This document shows, in pieces, positions 1 through 9,773 of a stretch of 47,500 bases of DNA. Position 1 is the stretch's first letter. Every line of letters begins with the position of its first letter. Origin of the DNA: an uncultured Methanobacterium sp. (GTDB lineage: Archaea; Methanobacteriota; Methanobacteria; Methanobacteriales; Methanobacteriaceae); the NCBI RefSeq assembly GCF_963665055.1, contig NZ_OY762015.1, forward strand, positions 1,917,501-1,965,000, in the 5' to 3' direction. The translations under genes were made by a program, and so were the position numbers. The notes beneath the pieces are model-generated. The model saw only the letters and a program-made list of their open reading frames with translations, had not been told where the DNA came from and did no database searches.

Positions 1-873
1 TATACTTAACAGAATAACCAGTACCATACGCAGGTAATTCCCGGTGAAAAGGTCGTAAAGCGCCAGCACAGTGTAGGTGGGCCAGTGACCAATGAATGGT
101 ATCACCTGGGTGAATCCAGTTAAAATTCCTAAAAAGAGTGCGTATGGATATCCGAGGATGTAAAACCCTATTCCAGAGATGGTTCCCACGATCATAGCTG
201 TGAGGAAGTGTCCGTAGAAAATGCTTTTCAGGACATTATCCGTCTCTTTAATTAGGTTCTTGAAAAATCCCTTCCTTTCAATGGGTATGGCCATATCAAC
301 ATAGGCCCATATTCGGTCACCATCCCGTGCTATGTAGAATGTGGCCATAAAGAAGACAAAAAGTTCCAGAGCCAAAGTAGGTATGGACTGTACTAAGCTC
401 ACCAGGTATGATGCAATCCCCCTAAGTATATCTGATACAGCTGTCTCCACCACTCCAGAGGCTGATCCCATGTAAGGATACATGTTGGAGGGGAAGTACT
501 GGGCTAACTGGGATGAATTCTGGAGGGAGGTTGTGGTTAAGTTCCCAATGTTACTGGCTTTTGCCGCAGTTATAAGGGCAGGGGCAGAGTGTATTAAGGA
601 ATCTATGCAGAAAATCACCAGGAGAATTAATGGAAGTATCACCACTGCCATTGCCACCAGTATGGCCAGAGACTGGAAGCGAAGGAATGGTTGCAGTCTC
701 CGGGCTATGGGACGGACCACATAAGCAAAAACTACTGCCAGTACGATCATACTCAGCATGGGGGTTAAAACCACCACGGATAAAACCAGAAGAACCGCCA
801 GCACAAACAATGCCGAGGTGAGGGTTCCCTTTATTTTGTAAATCATTATTTTCCAGTTTCCCCAGTCATCCAT
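1..873 (-). CDS. AI-2E family (UPF0118) membrane permease, 3' end cut by window
   Basis: The reverse strand reads open from an ATG at 873 to the window edge, about 291 residues, beginning MDDWGNWKIMIYKIKG. Hydrophobic segments alternate with short polar loops. The segment GLKETDNVLKSIFYGHF-like region followed by GFTQVIPFIGHWPTY is the conserved part of AI-2E/UPF0118 permeases (PF01594), a family of putative exporters that includes TqsA and some sodium/proton antiporters. Substrate cannot be told from sequence. A second in-frame ATG lies at 846, and neither start has a clear ribosome binding site. The gene has its own upstream region, which holds a tandem repeat. Confidence 0.85.
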   Translation of the reverse strand, partial: MDDWGNWKIMIYKIKGTLTSALFVLAVLLVLSVVVLTPMLSMIVLAVVFAYVVRPIARRLQPFLRFQSLAILVAMAVVILPLILLVIFCIDSLIHSAPALITAAKASNIGNLTTTSLQNSSQLAQYFPSNMYPYMGSASGVVETAVSDILRGIASYLVSLVQSIPTLALELFVFFMATFYIARDGDRIWAYVDMAIPIERKGFFKNLIKETDNVLKSIFYGHFLTAMIVGTISGIGFYILGYPYALFLGILTGFTQVIPFIGHWPTYTVLALYDLFTGNYLRMVLVILLSI

Positions 874-940
874 TACTTAATCTAAAATAATTTTTTAACA
901 GCATCAGTTTACCTGAATTTTAATTACAATTTCCTTTCGC

Positions 941-1090
941 TTTAAACTTTAATTAAAATATTATTTACGATTTAAACTTTAATTAAATATTTATTTAACG
1001 TTTGAACTTTAATTACAATATTATTTACGATTTAAACTTTAATTATAATACTCATTTAACGTTTGAACTTTAATCACAATACCATTGAAC
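941..1090. repeat. Tandem repeat, 30-base period, about five units
   Basis: Units begin with TTTAAACTTTAATTA or TTTGAACTTTAATTA at 941, 971, 1001, 1031 and 1062. Spacing is exactly 30 bases except one 31-base step. A degenerate unit precedes at about 911. The array fills the space between the 5' end of the permease gene and the 3' end of pyrK. It is too short-period and has no spacers, so it is not CRISPR. Alternate units end in TTTACGA or TTTAACG, a possible 60-base higher-order period. Confidence 0.85.
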
Positions 1091-1112
1091 TTTAAATTAT
1101 TAAATCTATTAT

Positions 1113-1943
1113 TTAAAACTTATTTTTGATTCCAGAGGCATCTCTGTGGTATTTTCCGAATTCTGATATCATACGAAGCTGGTCTCCCCAGAACACTGGT
1201 CCTTCTACACAGATCCTCCAGCCCACATCATCAACACAGCACTGGCCACATATTCCCACGGCACACTTCATGTAGCGCTCCAAGGAAAACTGTGCCGGGA
1301 TCTGGAATTTCTCGGTGATTAGGGATAGTTTTTGCATCATTATCTCCGGGCCGCAGGCCACCACCATATCGTAACTACCCTCATTAAGGAGTTTTTCAGC
1401 TAGTTCCGTGGCAAAGCCACAGAAACCATGACTACCATCATCCGTGGTGGGGAACACCCTGGCACCTGCCGTTTCAAGGCGTTCTGCGAATAATATTTCA
1501 CTCTGGGTGGTGGCAGCGGTGATGGTATCCACTTTCACTCCTCTGCTGGATGCTGCTTCAGTGAAGGCAACAACCGGTGCCATTCCAATACCCCCACCTA
1601 CTGCCAGGATACGAGAACCTGCAATCTCAAATCCTCGGCCGTAGGGACCTCTTAATCCTAGTTGGTCGTTTTTATGGAGTTTGTGGAGTGACTGGGTGAA
1701 TGGACCCACCATTTTCACGGAAATACCAATTTCTTCCTTGACTGGATCAATACGGGATATGGACATTGGTTTTTCATCTGAGAAATTCCAGACCATGAAA
1801 AATTGCCCCGGAGCTGGAAACTGGTTGTTATCCTCATCTTTAACCTCCCATGGAAAATAGAAGGTTTTCACAGTGGGTGTTTCCTCAACTACCCTCTTGA
1901 TCTTCAGTACCTGTGGAACATGCATGATCTTATCCTTTGCCAT
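1113..1943 (-). CDS. pyrK: Dihydroorotate dehydrogenase electron-transfer subunit PyrK
   Basis: PyrK carries FAD and a [2Fe-2S] cluster and passes electrons from dihydroorotate oxidation by PyrD to NAD+ in pyrimidine synthesis. In order the protein shows an FAD-binding barrel with KPMSISRID and GPYGRGF, a nucleotide-binding GGGIGMAPV, and a C-terminal cluster motif KCAVGICGQCCVDDVGWRIC followed by EGPVF, with the Cys-x4-Cys-x2-Cys ... Cys spacing of the family. I chose the ATG at 1943 because GGTG lies 6 bases upstream; an in-frame GTG at 1952 is part of that site. It follows pyrD with an 18-base gap and is surely cotranscribed. Confidence 0.95.
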   Translation of the reverse strand: MAKDKIMHVPQVLKIKRVVEETPTVKTFYFPWEVKDEDNNQFPAPGQFFMVWNFSDEKPMSISRIDPVKEEIGISVKMVGPFTQSLHKLHKNDQLGLRGPYGRGFEIAGSRILAVGGGIGMAPVVAFTEAASSRGVKVDTITAATTQSEILFAERLETAGARVFPTTDDGSHGFCGFATELAEKLLNEGSYDMVVACGPEIMMQKLSLITEKFQIPAQFSLERYMKCAVGICGQCCVDDVGWRICVEGPVFWGDQLRMISEFGKYHRDASGIKNKF

Positions 1944-1961
1944 ATTGTACACCTTCCCTTT

Positions 1962-2867
1962 TTACATTTGGTGGGCCATTCCCACCATTTCCTCCACAGT
2001 TTGATAATTTTTATCGGTCATGAATTTCTCCAGACCAGTGTTTATGTTATGGAAAACTTCCAGTCCATGGTACATAACTGCGGTTCCAATCTGAACGCAG
2101 CTGGCCCCGGCATATAAAAATTCCACCACATCCTGGTAGTTGGTTATACCACCCACCCCCATTATGGGGATTTTAACATTCTGATAGGCATGGTATACGC
2201 AGCGCAGGGCTATGGGTTTTATGGCTGGACCGGACATGCCACCGAAGCGGTTGGAAAGTACGGGGTGAGCAGTTTCGGGATCGATCCTCATACCAGGACC
2301 CAGTGAGTTGATAAGGGTGAGTGCATCAGCACCAGCACTTTCTGCTGCCCTGGCAATTTCCACGATATCCGTTACATTGGGTGTTAACTTGACAATAACT
2401 GGAATTTTTACCGATTTTTTAACTGCCCCTACAATATTACTGGTTAGATCAGGATCTTGACCTATTGCTGCTCCGCATCCTTCCATGGCATGGGGGCAGG
2501 ATACATTGAGTTCCAGGGCATCCACCAGGCCTTCAACCTGGCTGGCTAGAGATGCAAAGTCTTCCGGTGTGGAACCGTAGATTGAGGCGATATGTGGAAC
2601 GTTGCCCTCTAATTTTTCCAGTTCTCCCTTGAATGCTTCCACTCCAGGGTTTGATAAGCCTATAGCATTTATTATACCCCCCTCCACTTCCACAGTGGTG
2701 GGGTTGGGGTAGCCCTTATTGGACTCTAATGCGAAGGATTTGGTTACCACTGCCCCAGTTCCACTTCTTGCTGCCCAGTTAAGGGATGAAGACGTGCTTC
2801 CCAGAACACCCGCCGCTAGAACAGTGGGGTTTCTCATTTTCATATGGCATATTTCAACTTCCAGCAT
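1962..2867 (-). CDS. pyrD: Dihydroorotate dehydrogenase, class 1B catalytic subunit
   Basis: This 301-residue FMN enzyme oxidises dihydroorotate to orotate. The catalytic base region LNVSCPH (Cys124) with downstream GCGAAIG marks class 1B, the type that works with PyrK. FMN-binding segments are visible: IVKLTPN, ALTLINS, IMGVGGI and GASCVQIGTAVM. The start has GGTG 5 bases upstream. The start region is duplicated (see 2864-2899), leaving a five-codon reading frame just upstream. The gene is first of a pyrD-pyrK pair and is divergent from nop5, sharing about 70 bases of promoter region. Confidence 0.95.
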   Translation of the reverse strand: MLEVEICHMKMRNPTVLAAGVLGSTSSSLNWAARSGTGAVVTKSFALESNKGYPNPTTVEVEGGIINAIGLSNPGVEAFKGELEKLEGNVPHIASIYGSTPEDFASLASQVEGLVDALELNVSCPHAMEGCGAAIGQDPDLTSNIVGAVKKSVKIPVIVKLTPNVTDIVEIARAAESAGADALTLINSLGPGMRIDPETAHPVLSNRFGGMSGPAIKPIALRCVYHAYQNVKIPIMGVGGITNYQDVVEFLYAGASCVQIGTAVMYHGLEVFHNINTGLEKFMTDKNYQTVEEMVGMAHQM

Positions 2868-2899
2868 GATTACACCTTATCCCGCATGATTACACCTTA
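2864..2899 (-). promoter_or_regulatory. Duplicated ribosome-binding-site/start region with mini-ORF ahead of pyrD
   Basis: The 16-base string GCATGATTACACCTTA occurs at 2864-2879 and 2884-2899 (plus strand). On the coding strand each copy reads TAAGGTGTAATCATGC, a ribosome binding site with an ATG. The upstream ATG (2887) opens a five-codon frame, MRDKV, whose stop ends two bases before the pyrD ATG. It could be a harmless duplication or a leader that tunes pyrD translation through reinitiation. Confidence 0.6.
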
Positions 2900-2909
2900 A
2901 GTTAGAAGG

Positions 2910-2917
2910 TTTAAATT
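2910..2917 (+). promoter_or_regulatory. TATA box of nop5
   Basis: TTTAAATT is centred about 27 bases ahead of the nop5 ATG at 2940. No ribosome binding site lies between them, so the message is probably leaderless. Confidence 0.5.
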
Positions 2918-2939
2918 CCATCAAGTACAGATTAAATCC

Positions 2940-4163
<1,224 letters not shown>

Positions 4164-4369
4164 GATTTTAGTTGAATTTAGATTTTAGTGATTAAATTGA
4201 GATCTAATTGGATTAAGATCAAAGCTGAATTGAGATCAAAGCTGATCATTTCCATCTTTAAATCAATACATTGAAACTTGCCAAAATCCATGTTGATGAT
4301 GTGTATCTTCTGATATATGGAATGGGTTTTGCAGGGTTCCTTTCATTTAATCTTAAACAGGTGAGTTAA

Positions 4370-4648
4370 ATGATAGATATCGTGGTTATAGTATCAATAA
4401 TATCCAGTGTTTTTTCAATTATATTGGCAGCGTATGCTATTCTGTTTTCCCGCAGGGTGGAGGAAAGACTTAAGACTAACTTTTTAATATTGAAGGAAAG
4501 CCTAGAAACCAACCAAAAACATGCCGAAGCATGTCTTTCCAACATTGATCGGGAAGCAGAGGCCATTAAAAAAACAGTAGATAATTCACATAAGAAACTA
4601 CATGAAACTTTGAATGATATTAAAAACAATAATAAGCCACCAGAATAA
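4370..4648 (+). CDS. Small membrane-anchored coiled-coil protein, unknown function
   Basis: This 92-residue protein has one N-terminal membrane segment (about residues 3-25, IVVIVSIISSVFSIILAAYA) and then a charged helical region rich in Lys, Glu and Asn to the C-terminus, typical of a coiled coil. It would face the cytoplasm or outside depending on topology, which I cannot fix. The start is well supported by AGGTGAG eight to nine bases upstream. I do not recognise a family. It sits between nop5 and a CPBP protease. Confidence 0.75.
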   Translation: MIDIVVIVSIISSVFSIILAAYAILFSRRVEERLKTNFLILKESLETNQKHAEACLSNIDREAEAIKKTVDNSHKKLHETLNDIKNNNKPPE

Positions 4649-4910
4649 AATATTAAGCTGTTAAAAACATGTTAAGATAATCAGGTATGTTAAACCTATT
4701 GAATACAGCTTAACCTATTCAAATCCATATCTATTCAAATGTACAATGTCACATAATGAACTTGATATAATTATTGGTAGCAACATTACTTTTAAAGAAA
4801 TATCATCCCTATTACTGCAATAATTCTAATTTTCTTATATTCAGTTTTTCCAGAAATGATTAATAATCCGATAACATATATTTATATTACTTGAGTATGA
4901 ATATGGAATT

Positions 4911-5789
4911 ATGGTCAATGAATCCACCTTTGAAGCCGTGAAGATAAGATATCTGGTTTTATGGATCATTTTACTATTTATAGTAATGACCGTCTTCGTG
5001 CTTGCATCCCATCGACTGCTTAAGGGCGCTGAATGGTCTGTAGCCTTCGGGTTACTGTTTTATGCCCTTATTTCATACTGGATGCTTCGAAACTTCCGGA
5101 AAATCCACCTGGATTACTCTAGATTCATTGGCCACATACCACATGATTATAACTGGCTCTTTTTCCTGACCATAGTATTTGCTGTTATCATATTTTCCCT
5201 GGGTATAAGTGAGCTGAGCCGGTACATAGTATCTGTTTTGGACCCCGGCATCCTGGGAGAACTTCCACGCACCAGCCTGTTTTACACACCCCAGGACACG
5301 CCACTGGCACCCTTCATGAACTTCCTGGACTTTTTAACTGGAGTTATAGCTGCACCAATAGTGGAGGAGTTACTCTTCAGGGGAGTGATGCTACACAGAT
5401 TCACCTTCAAATGGGGCCTTAAAAAGGCAATACTCGCATCATCACTGATCTTTGGAGTCTTGCATGCAGATTTTATCGGGGCATTTGTCTTCGGCCTGGT
5501 GATGTGCATTCTCTACATTAAAACAGGGACCATTATTATTCCCATCATCGCCCACATGCTCAACAACCTGTTAGCATATGGTATGCAGATGTTGAGCAAC
5601 ATAAACCATCAAAACAGTGCATTAATATCTGCAACACCTAATCCTAACATAGGCATGGCTGTATTCCTCCTGATTGTAGCTGTAATGGTTATATTTTACT
5701 TCATCTATCGGAACTGGCCCAAAGCCTACTGGAATCCACCTTACTTCCAGAGAGATTACCAGGGAGTTCCGGAAAACTATTACTATTAA
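4911..5789 (+). CDS. CPBP (CAAX/Abi-type) intramembrane metalloprotease
   Basis: This 292-residue polytopic membrane protein has about seven or eight hydrophobic segments. It carries the three CPBP motifs: EELLFR with Glu152, Glu153 and Arg157; FGVLH with His185; and HMLNN with His215 and Asn219. The family comprises glutamate intramembrane proteases related to Rce1 and bacterial Abi proteins; substrates in archaea are unknown. No ribosome binding site is seen, but a TATA-like TTTATATTA about 28 bases upstream suggests a leaderless message. It lies between nop5 and fibrillarin, which is not a functional partnership known to me. Confidence 0.9.
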   Translation: MVNESTFEAVKIRYLVLWIILLFIVMTVFVLASHRLLKGAEWSVAFGLLFYALISYWMLRNFRKIHLDYSRFIGHIPHDYNWLFFLTIVFAVIIFSLGISELSRYIVSVLDPGILGELPRTSLFYTPQDTPLAPFMNFLDFLTGVIAAPIVEELLFRGVMLHRFTFKWGLKKAILASSLIFGVLHADFIGAFVFGLVMCILYIKTGTIIIPIIAHMLNNLLAYGMQMLSNINHQNSALISATPNPNIGMAVFLLIVAVMVIFYFIYRNWPKAYWNPPYFQRDYQGVPENYYY

Positions 5790-5943
5790 AAATAATACAT
5801 TAGTAATAGTTAAATGGTTAATTCTAAATTATAAGATGATTAATCCTGAAAAAAGATTAATTCTGGAAAATTTAATATGTTCCAAAAACCAGTATAATAA
5901 TCCAGGAACTTCAAATATTTTTTAGTACAGTTATTTTAGTACA

Positions 5944-6040
5944 AGTTGAATTTAGAAAAACTTGAATTTCAGTAAAACTTGAATTTCAGTAAAACTTGAA
6001 TTTCAGTAAAACTTGAATTTCAGTAAAACTTGAATTTTCT
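5944..6040. repeat. Tandem repeat, 17-base period, upstream of fibrillarin
   Basis: Four units CTTGAATTTCAGTAAAA run from 5961 to 6028 with no difference that I can see, with partial units on both sides. The array occupies the middle of the 308-base gap between the protease and the fibrillarin gene; the rest of that gap is A/T-rich with no gene that I can see. The fibrillarin promoter must lie within or beside the array. Confidence 0.9.
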
Positions 6041-6097
6041 GACAAACTGAAATCTGTACAAATAACAATCAATATTAAGAATTAAAAGAGGAACATC

Positions 6098-6775
6098 ATG
6101 GAAGATAATCTGGATCTAAATAACAGCTTCACCGGAGTGTATGAACTGGAAGGTCACCTGGCCACCAGCAACCTTAACCCCGGGGTGAAGATTTACGGGG
6201 AGAAACTGGTGGATTATAAGGATGTAGAATGCCGCCTGTGGGACCCTCGCCGTTCTAAACTGGCAGCTGCCCTCCTGAAAGGACTGGAAACATTCCCTAT
6301 TGAAGTTGACTCCCACATACTTTATCTAGGTGCTTCTGCAGGTACCACTCCTTCCCATATCTCGGATATTGTTACTGATGGAGTGGTTTACTGTGTTGAA
6401 TTTGCACCCCGTATGATGAGAGAGCTTCTAGCTGTTTGCAGAGGAAGGAAAAACATGATACCCCTACTGGATGATGCTAGTAAGCCTGCAAATTACATGG
6501 GACTGGTGGAAAAAGTAGACACTGTTTACTCTGATGTGGCCCAGCCCAACCAGACTGAAATATTCATGGACAACATGCGAATGTTCCTGAAAGAAGAGGG
6601 TCAGGGAATGATCATGATTAAAGCCAGGAGTATCGATGTTACCCGCAAACCAAAACAGATATTCCGTGAGGAATCATCCAAGCTAAAAGAGCACGGCTTC
6701 CGGATAGTTGATAAAGTAGATCTGGACCCTTACGAGAAGGACCATCGCTGTTTAGTCTGTGAGTTTGCCTTTTAA
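6098..6775 (+). CDS. flpA: Fibrillarin-like rRNA/tRNA 2'-O-methyltransferase
   Basis: Fibrillarin is the methyltransferase of box C/D RNPs, guided to its target by RNA and held by Nop5. The 225-residue protein has the archaeal N-terminal beta region (GVKIYGEKLV, RLWDPRRSKLAAAL), the SAM-binding LYLGASAGTTPSHISDIV, the acidic VYCVEFAPR, and VDTVYSDVAQPNQ, all characteristic. Length is normal. GAGG lies six bases ahead of the ATG. A run of 17-base repeats is directly upstream. Confidence 0.97.
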   Translation: MEDNLDLNNSFTGVYELEGHLATSNLNPGVKIYGEKLVDYKDVECRLWDPRRSKLAAALLKGLETFPIEVDSHILYLGASAGTTPSHISDIVTDGVVYCVEFAPRMMRELLAVCRGRKNMIPLLDDASKPANYMGLVEKVDTVYSDVAQPNQTEIFMDNMRMFLKEEGQGMIMIKARSIDVTRKPKQIFREESSKLKEHGFRIVDKVDLDPYEKDHRCLVCEFAF

Positions 6776-6908
6776 GACATTTACTTTTTAAGACATTCAT
6801 ATAGCCCCTTATTTTAAAACCATCTAGACAAACAGTCAAACATTCTAGCTAAAATAACCCAGCTAATACCCTAAAAATTAAAACTTTCTAAAAATAAGAT
6901 AATAATGG

Positions 6909-6923
6909 GGTGATTAAATCACC
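6909..6923. terminator. Perfect palindrome between convergent genes
   Basis: GGTGATTAAATCACC is a perfect inverted repeat followed by A/T-rich DNA with a short T run. It lies between the converging ends of fibrillarin and the flavin-type gene, so it may end transcription from one or both sides. Confidence 0.45.
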
Positions 6924-6940
6924 AAATTTACTCTTTTTAT

Positions 6941-7339
6941 TTAATCAACCCGTTTACCTGCATCTGGACCTGGCTGTACTGAATATATTTCCGTGACCTT
7001 GAGTAAAATTGCTGCTTTAGGTGCTAACTGAGTCATTACACTTTTAGCCCATTCAACTGCATCATCGAAGTATTTACCAGATTCATGGATTTCCACGGTG
7101 CCCTTAAACTGGTAGGGGCATTCAGATATATCAGCAACAGCTACACTTGCCTGGGGATTGTTTTTAAGATTTTCAAAGCTTTTGTTCATGAAGTTAGCCA
7201 CCAGTAGGATTGTTTCACTATCTAAAGGTTTCACAAATCCAATTGGAACCAGGTTAGGAGTACTTTCATTACTGGCAGTTGCTAACCATACTATGTTATT
7301 TTTTTCTATTGCATCCATCATTTCCTTGTTCATTACCAT
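6941..7339 (-). CDS. Pyridoxamine 5'-phosphate oxidase-like (split-barrel flavin) protein
   Basis: The protein of about 132 residues begins near MVMNKEMMDAIEKNNIVWLATA and continues with NLVPIGFVKPLD and ANFMNKSFENLKNNPQASVAV, the pattern of the pyridoxamine-phosphate-oxidase-like split beta-barrel, which binds FMN or F420. Methanogens carry several such proteins of unknown substrate. AGGTGAT lies just upstream; the ATG at 7339 or the next at 7333 is the likely start, and the open frame back to a GTG at 7348 overlaps that site. It faces fibrillarin tail to tail. Confidence 0.8.
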   Translation of the reverse strand: MVMNKEMMDAIEKNNIVWLATASNESTPNLVPIGFVKPLDSETILLVANFMNKSFENLKNNPQASVAVADISECPYQFKGTVEIHESGKYFDDAVEWAKSVMTQLAPKAAILLKVTEIYSVQPGPDAGKRVD

Positions 7340-7568
7340 ATCAATCACCTTAGGAGTTCTTTCATTCTGTAGGAAGTTATTTTATTAATTGTTGTGATAA
7401 GATAATGTACTTAATGGTCAGCAGAATGTAGTAGCTATATTTTAATTACCCACTTAGTGTTAATACAAGCTTAGTGCTAATTACCCGCTTAGTTAGTCTA
7501 ATATTCCCATGAATCCCCTTTTTAAAAAAAAATAGTTTAAATTAAAAAAATAGTTTAATTTTAAAAAA

Positions 7569-8273
7569 TTATTTTAATTTCAGCTGATCCACTAATGTAA
7601 CTATCTCATCAGCATGTTTTTGAGTCTGTTCTACTGATTCATAGGTGTAGGTTTCATAGATAATTGCCGGGACCCCAGCCTGGATCAGGGGAATGGTTAC
7701 ATAGGCCGGACTGGTGGGGTTAGGGGGACTGTAAACTGTTAACCAGTTGGTCTCATTTTTAATGGTATATGCAATTGATTCTGCCTTTTCAGATGGACCT
7801 GGGATGAAGAGGAACCATTTTTCCAGGTAGTTACCCTCGTTGGAATGCACATCAATAGCCAGGTCTATTGAAGAGTTTTTCACATCTGGCACCACATATT
7901 TATAGGCCAGTGACTGGCCGTTGGCCCTTCCCTGGTCGTAATCATCAGCCCCCTGAGTGACATTTACCCTATAAATATAGTAACAGTTCTTAAGAGATTG
8001 ATTCTGCTTTTTTACCGATTCAACCATGGCCTCATGGGCCTGGTATTCCAGGGGGTGAACACCAACTATGTAGGCTATCCTGTTGCCAGAACTGGCATTT
8101 CCATAGGGGCCCTCCCTGGTAACTGTTCCGTACTCAGTTTGCCCCAGAACCACACTGCTAAAGACCGGTACGGTTGAGGTAGTTTTCTGGACAGGGAATA
8201 AATAAAATGAGGATATTAACGTTGCACCAAATAGAACGACCAGTACCAAAAATAATTGAAGTTTCTTACCCAT
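7569..8273 (-). CDS. Membrane-anchored M14-like zinc peptidase or deacylase
   Basis: After an N-terminal membrane segment (LQLFLVLVVLFGATLISSF) the outside domain shows the zinc-ligand layout of M14-type carboxypeptidases and AstE/AspA deacylases: GVHPLE (His and Glu of HxxE), then DVHSNEG about 70 residues on (third ligand His), then IIYETYTYE near the C-terminus (candidate catalytic Glu). At about 234 residues it is short for the family. The assignment is from spacing and motifs only. GAGGG supports the ATG at 8273 over an in-frame ATG at 8285. It follows the pseudomurein-binding gene closely on the same strand, so peptide trimming in the wall is a reasonable inference. Confidence 0.65.
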   Translation of the reverse strand: MGKKLQLFLVLVVLFGATLISSFYLFPVQKTTSTVPVFSSVVLGQTEYGTVTREGPYGNASSGNRIAYIVGVHPLEYQAHEAMVESVKKQNQSLKNCYYIYRVNVTQGADDYDQGRANGQSLAYKYVVPDVKNSSIDLAIDVHSNEGNYLEKWFLFIPGPSEKAESIAYTIKNETNWLTVYSPPNPTSPAYVTIPLIQAGVPAIIYETYTYESVEQTQKHADEIVTLVDQLKLK

Positions 8274-8339
8274 TTTAACCCTCATATTACCATAAATCTT
8301 ATTTTAAGACATAAATCATCTCATATCCTTAAAAAAGGT

Positions 8340-9053
8340 TTAGGGTATGGTTACACTGGTTGGTAACTGGCCAGTTGATTTATACTCAGTTAGTGCCTTT
8401 GAGTACAGGTTCAGTAAAGTATCCGGGGATAGATCAGGTTGTCCTGATACTTTTATACCAATGTAGTTGGGTGATTGACCATTGTTGTCCATCCAGGTGT
8501 AGGTTCTCTGGGCCATGTCCACGTATTCGGTTTTAGTGATGGTGGCAGAGGTGACTGTTCCGTAAGCATTATCTGGATTTTTGTACTGGTTTATAGGGAT
8601 ATTTCCAGTCTGGGCATTGTTTATCATCACAATACCCCTGGACAATATGTAAAGGCACTGGTTTTTATCCAGGGTTACCCCACCATAGGAAATGGTGGTG
8701 GATCCAACTCCGGTTGTGGATATTTCCTGTGCAAGACCAGGAACCTCTGAAACAGGAATTCCAGCTGTTAAGGATATTTGTGGGGTGACTGTGGAATTAT
8801 TGACCGTGGTGTTGTTTGCCACTTTTGTGGAGTTTCCAGGGAGTTTTAGGAGAATTCCACCCATTATTCCCAGTATGATCACCAGTGCAATGATGGCAAC
8901 TATTAAAATATGGTTAGTTCTCTTTGAACCTTCTTTTTTTGGTTTTACTGGAGGACTTCTTCCAAAAGATGGCTCCCCCACCAGTTTACTACCACATTCT
9001 TCACAGAACGCGGCATCCGCGTCATTATCATGCCCACAATTTCTGCATTTCAC
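8340..9053 (-). CDS. Zinc-ribbon membrane protein with pseudomurein-binding repeat
   Basis: The 237-residue protein starts with a zinc ribbon (CRNCGHDN ... CEECGSKL, about residues 3-23), then a basic stretch, a membrane segment (about 47-68) and an outer domain. The C-terminal 60 residues (VDMAQRTYTWMDNNGQSPNYIGI, then LLNLYSKALTEYKSTGQLP) match the pattern of the pseudomurein-binding repeat (PMBR, PF09373) as I know it. It is thus probably held at the membrane and bound to the wall. The start is GTG, with GGGGA upstream. A downstream peptidase-like gene on the same strand suggests shared work in the envelope. Confidence 0.75.
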   Translation of the reverse strand: MKCRNCGHDNDADAAFCEECGSKLVGEPSFGRSPPVKPKKEGSKRTNHILIVAIIALVIILGIMGGILLKLPGNSTKVANNTTVNNSTVTPQISLTAGIPVSEVPGLAQEISTTGVGSTTISYGGVTLDKNQCLYILSRGIVMINNAQTGNIPINQYKNPDNAYGTVTSATITKTEYVDMAQRTYTWMDNNGQSPNYIGIKVSGQPDLSPDTLLNLYSKALTEYKSTGQLPTSVTIP

Positions 9054-9229
9054 ATCAAAATCCCCGTATCTGAATTGATTAATATGGGGTTTTCCCCATA
9101 AGTCAATTATATAATGGAAGTATATTCTTCTACATTATTAAATATAAAGGGAGTTCTTGTGAATTTCCAGAAAGGGAATTTATCTAAACTCATAATGAAA
9201 ATTTCCAAAAATAGATCTGCTAACGGATA

Positions 9230-9265
9230 CTTGATTAAAAACATTTACTTGATTAAAAACATTAT
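9230..9265. repeat. Two-copy 18-base direct repeat across a stop codon
   Basis: CTTGATTAAAAACATT occurs twice in tandem. The second copy encodes the last codons and stop of the small membrane gene at 9245-9448, the first lies just outside it. Confidence 0.7.
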
Positions 9266-9448
9266 CAGACCACCTAAATAGATGAACAGGAAGACAATGC
9301 TCCCAATGTATATTGTTAAAAAAGCATATTTTTCATAGATTTGTGAACCATAATGCGCTTTTTCTTCGGTTATTTCTTGATTAGTAGGATTGTTCTTCTT
9401 CTTTTCGGTTTTATTTTTTCTGGAAGGTTTTTTCTTTTTCTTTCCCAT
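9245..9448 (-). CDS. Small basic protein with C-terminal membrane anchor
   Basis: From the ATG at 9448 the product is 67 residues: a very Lys-rich head (GKKKKKPSRKNKTEKKK), a short polar stretch and one C-terminal membrane helix (LTIYIGSIVFLFIYLGGLIMFL). AGGAG nine to ten bases upstream decides this start over ATGs at 9475 and 9505. The layout is that of a tail-anchored or SecE-sized protein, but I see no family match. The flanking region 9054-9244 is A/T-rich with no gene. Confidence 0.6.
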   Translation of the reverse strand: MGKKKKKPSRKNKTEKKKNNPTNQEITEEKAHYGSQIYEKYAFLTIYIGSIVFLFIYLGGLIMFLIK

Positions 9449-9773
9449 TGAAATATGCTCCTGTGAATTGGACATGGTTATAAAATTAACCTTAAACTGT
9501 CTCATTCACCAATAACCATCATAGTTTTATGTTCAAAAAAAGACCTCAGTATTAATATATTAAGGAATAAGAACCATTCATTGATTTAAAAGATAAAATT
9601 ATATAATGGTGCAACCTAACTTAGTCTTTATATGGAATTATTCCAGTAATACTTTCACTAAGTTAATAATATAAAATTATGATGGTTAAAAGTGAAGCCT
9701 TGTTAACCATCACTTTGAAAAAAATCACAGATCAATAGTTATTATCATTTAATCTTCATTAGGCGAATTATTT

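Noticed and set aside
941..1090. Possible CRISPR array
   Set aside because: Units follow each other directly with no unique spacers.
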